A DNA stretch of 64,000 bases, taken from assembly GCF_019399895.1 (NCBI RefSeq), contig NC_091866.1, forward strand, positions 9,603,308 to 9,667,307, given 5' to 3'. The notes beneath the pieces were generated by a model. That model did not search any database. It had not been told where the DNA came from and saw nothing but the letters and a program-made list of their open reading frames with translations. Below, in pieces: positions 62,074-64,000 of the stretch. The translations under genes were made by a program, and so were the position numbers. The DNA comes from Cardiocondyla obscurior. Taxonomy: Eukaryota > Arthropoda > Insecta > Hymenoptera > Formicidae. How positions within the stretch are numbered: position 1 is the first letter of the stretch; every line of letters starts with the position of its first letter.

Positions 62074-64000
62074 TTTAACGCGCTATTATTTTACTGCAAA
62101 AATATCTTTATTCCCTTTTAAAAAATAATACAACATGATTTTATATGGCAGCAACAAAAGAGATAAAATAATAGGAACACGAATTATTTGATCAGCAAAA
62201 TTCGAATGCTCTTCAATTAAACCGGACATGATAATCGGTCGATGAAATAGAATGGCAATTGATGATGTTTCGGCGAAGTAAGCCCCCGCTGATTTGTTGT
62301 AATCCGATTTGCTCCTAATCCGTCACGAAGGTCGGCCGCGTCATATTGCGTTCAAGAGTTTTAACAGCGTAAACCGCTCGTGCAAAATCATCGGCAGTCG
62401 CAAATGGAAAATTCGATATTGTTGCAACAGCATGAAACAAGTAGCACTGATCGATTGATAGAAAATCAGTGATCGTCAACGACTGCTCGTTTTGCGGGCC
62501 CGCGATGCGATAATGAAAAACAAGCGCGGTCTTTTAATCAAAAAACCGAAAGCGCGAACTATGAATGCGCTGCGTAGTGCTCGCATAGTGCCACTGCCGT
62601 ATCCATGACGACGTGCAAATATCGCATGCGTATGTATTAAAATTTTATTTCTACGGTCTCTTTATGTATATACGCGAGCTTGCGCGCTCTGTAACGCGAA
62701 AATGGCAAAGCCGTGTCGCATCGCGACGTAATCTTCACGCGCTAATCATTTTTTATCGCGCTCGATAACCAGACCGGGCGGGACGTATAGCGTTATTCGG
62801 GCGTACGGAGTGTCATCGTAATTGTCAGGCGGGCCGCGAAACGCGGCTATTAAATTTGTCATTGTCGCTGAATGCAAACGACGTGCATTTGTGAAATCGT
62901 CCCCACTCCGATCCAGTTGCATTCCCCCCTTTGCTCCTCTTTTAGTCCGACCCATAAAAATTTCGCTGAAATTCATGGGCGATATCGCGTATACACCCTG
63001 ATGGGCGATCATTGGATCGCAGCCGCCTTTATAGTCGCCTTTAATTGTCGCTCTTTTTATCGCCGGTACACAATCAGCTCGCCGGGTGCTTTACGACCGG
63101 GTGATTCGCTTTTTCACCTACAAGTAATGCGAAGGGTGGGACGCGGTCACAGAGCGGGGAAAGAGGAGAGACAACGCGGGAGATTGGGGGAGGAGAGAAA
63201 TACGCGGAGAGATGAGCTGCCACAATTTCGCGCTGCGCGAGGCGCGGTATCGGATGCGCTCGTCTCTGCCGCGATCGTTACAACCGTACGGTGCGGTACA
63301 AGGAACTGCACCAGGCGAGTTCTCGTGCCTTGAGATTAATCGCGTTCCAGGTTTCTCCTGCCCCGAGCATTAAACACGACGTCTGAACGATCTCGCGTTT
63401 TGTGCACCGGCGGATAGGCGGGCGGGTACGATGATAACGTACGGCGAAACTGCGAGTGGAATTAAGGCCCCCGCGCCGCCACCGTAACGCCGTAATAGAA
63501 TCTCGGCGTTTATATGTGAAGTGGTTGATGCGCGGGCTGTAAAGGAAGGGAATACAGGGTTTATCATCGAATTCAGTACGACCGGTGTCGCGCGAATGTT
63601 TGCACAATGGGGAATAACCGATATTGCATAAATATGCAACGATAACAAGAGCGCCGGAGTTCCTTTCTTCTTGCAAAAAATATATTTATTACTGGAGATG
63701 CGCGTACGTTACATTATATTAACGCTACGTTATTTAAAATATTGTAAGTCCTAGTGTGGAATTTTACATAAAGAGTTAGAAGTAAACTCACGATAAATTT
63801 AATAAGAAATTTAAATTTTATTTTTGCTCGGACAAACGCTTAAGCCGTTTACTTGTGTACACTGTCATCTTTTAAATTACTGAAGGTCCTTAAGTATTCG
63901 CGATTATCTCATGTATTCGTGACACTTTGAACGAAACTGGTGCTTTTGATTTAAAGCCAGTTTTATAATCAAGTCTCGAATCATAAACCCCCAAGGTGCA
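62074..64000. other. Right end of window, no recognised gene
   Basis: The block at about 62700-63560 is richer in G, C and CpG, with overlapping open frames on both strands (plus 62872-63333; minus 62746-63012 and 63278-63676). Their residues are Arg-rich and match no family I know, as is common in GC-rich noncoding DNA. It may be a promoter or enhancer region of the TMTC1-like gene, whose 5' end is not seen. Confidence 0.5.

Noticed and set aside
62872..63333. 153-codon plus-strand open frame
   Set aside because: It lies in GC- and CpG-rich DNA, overlaps antisense open frames and has Arg-rich composition without motifs.
63370..63676. Minus-strand frames with an F-D-D triplet near 63567
   Set aside because: Same search as above; downstream residues do not fit the TMTC first loop.

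Overview
The window reads as nuclear DNA of an insect. Genes are split by GT-AG introns, there is no operon structure, and long A/T runs and CpG-bearing unique sequence are frequent. The protein and this base texture best fit a hymenopteran such as an ant; this is inference, since no marker sequence is present.

One gene dominates. On the minus strand, from about 57021 down to 6635, twelve exons (1,629 coding nt, 543 codons) join in frame into most of a TMTC family protein: an ER multi-pass protein O-mannosyltransferase with C-terminal TPR repeats, closest to TMTC1. I found most of the exons by reading the minus strand for TMTC family motifs between splice signals. Every junction was checked for GT/AG and for phase, and the split codons give residues that fit the family. 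Residue numbers below count from the first complete codon of the 57021 exon, because the start of the protein is not in the window. The first luminal loop (family DD and DFW-type motifs) was searched for between 57022 and 64000 and not found, so the 5' end probably lies beyond 64000. The 3' end is ambiguous: a TGA stop sits across the splice donor of the last recognised exon.

Layout: 1-6634 is 3' flank without recognisable genes, with an 11-bp minisatellite inside an exon-like plus-strand segment. 6639-9104 holds the TPR exons. 9105-18229 is an intron. 18230-19124 is a compact cluster of three exons covering the last membrane segments and first TPR. 19125-35443 has one membrane exon (21440-21629) between two introns. 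35444-42660 has four exons. 42661-56843 is a 14-kb intron. 56844-57021 is the most upstream exon found. 57022-64000 is upstream sequence that carries a 102-codon plus-strand open frame (61765-62073) of unknown identity.

I saw no transposase, reverse transcriptase, rRNA, tRNA, CRISPR or viral gene. Other items are simple repeats, homopolymers, G-runs and a few exon-like plus-strand segments that might belong to an antisense or nested transcript.
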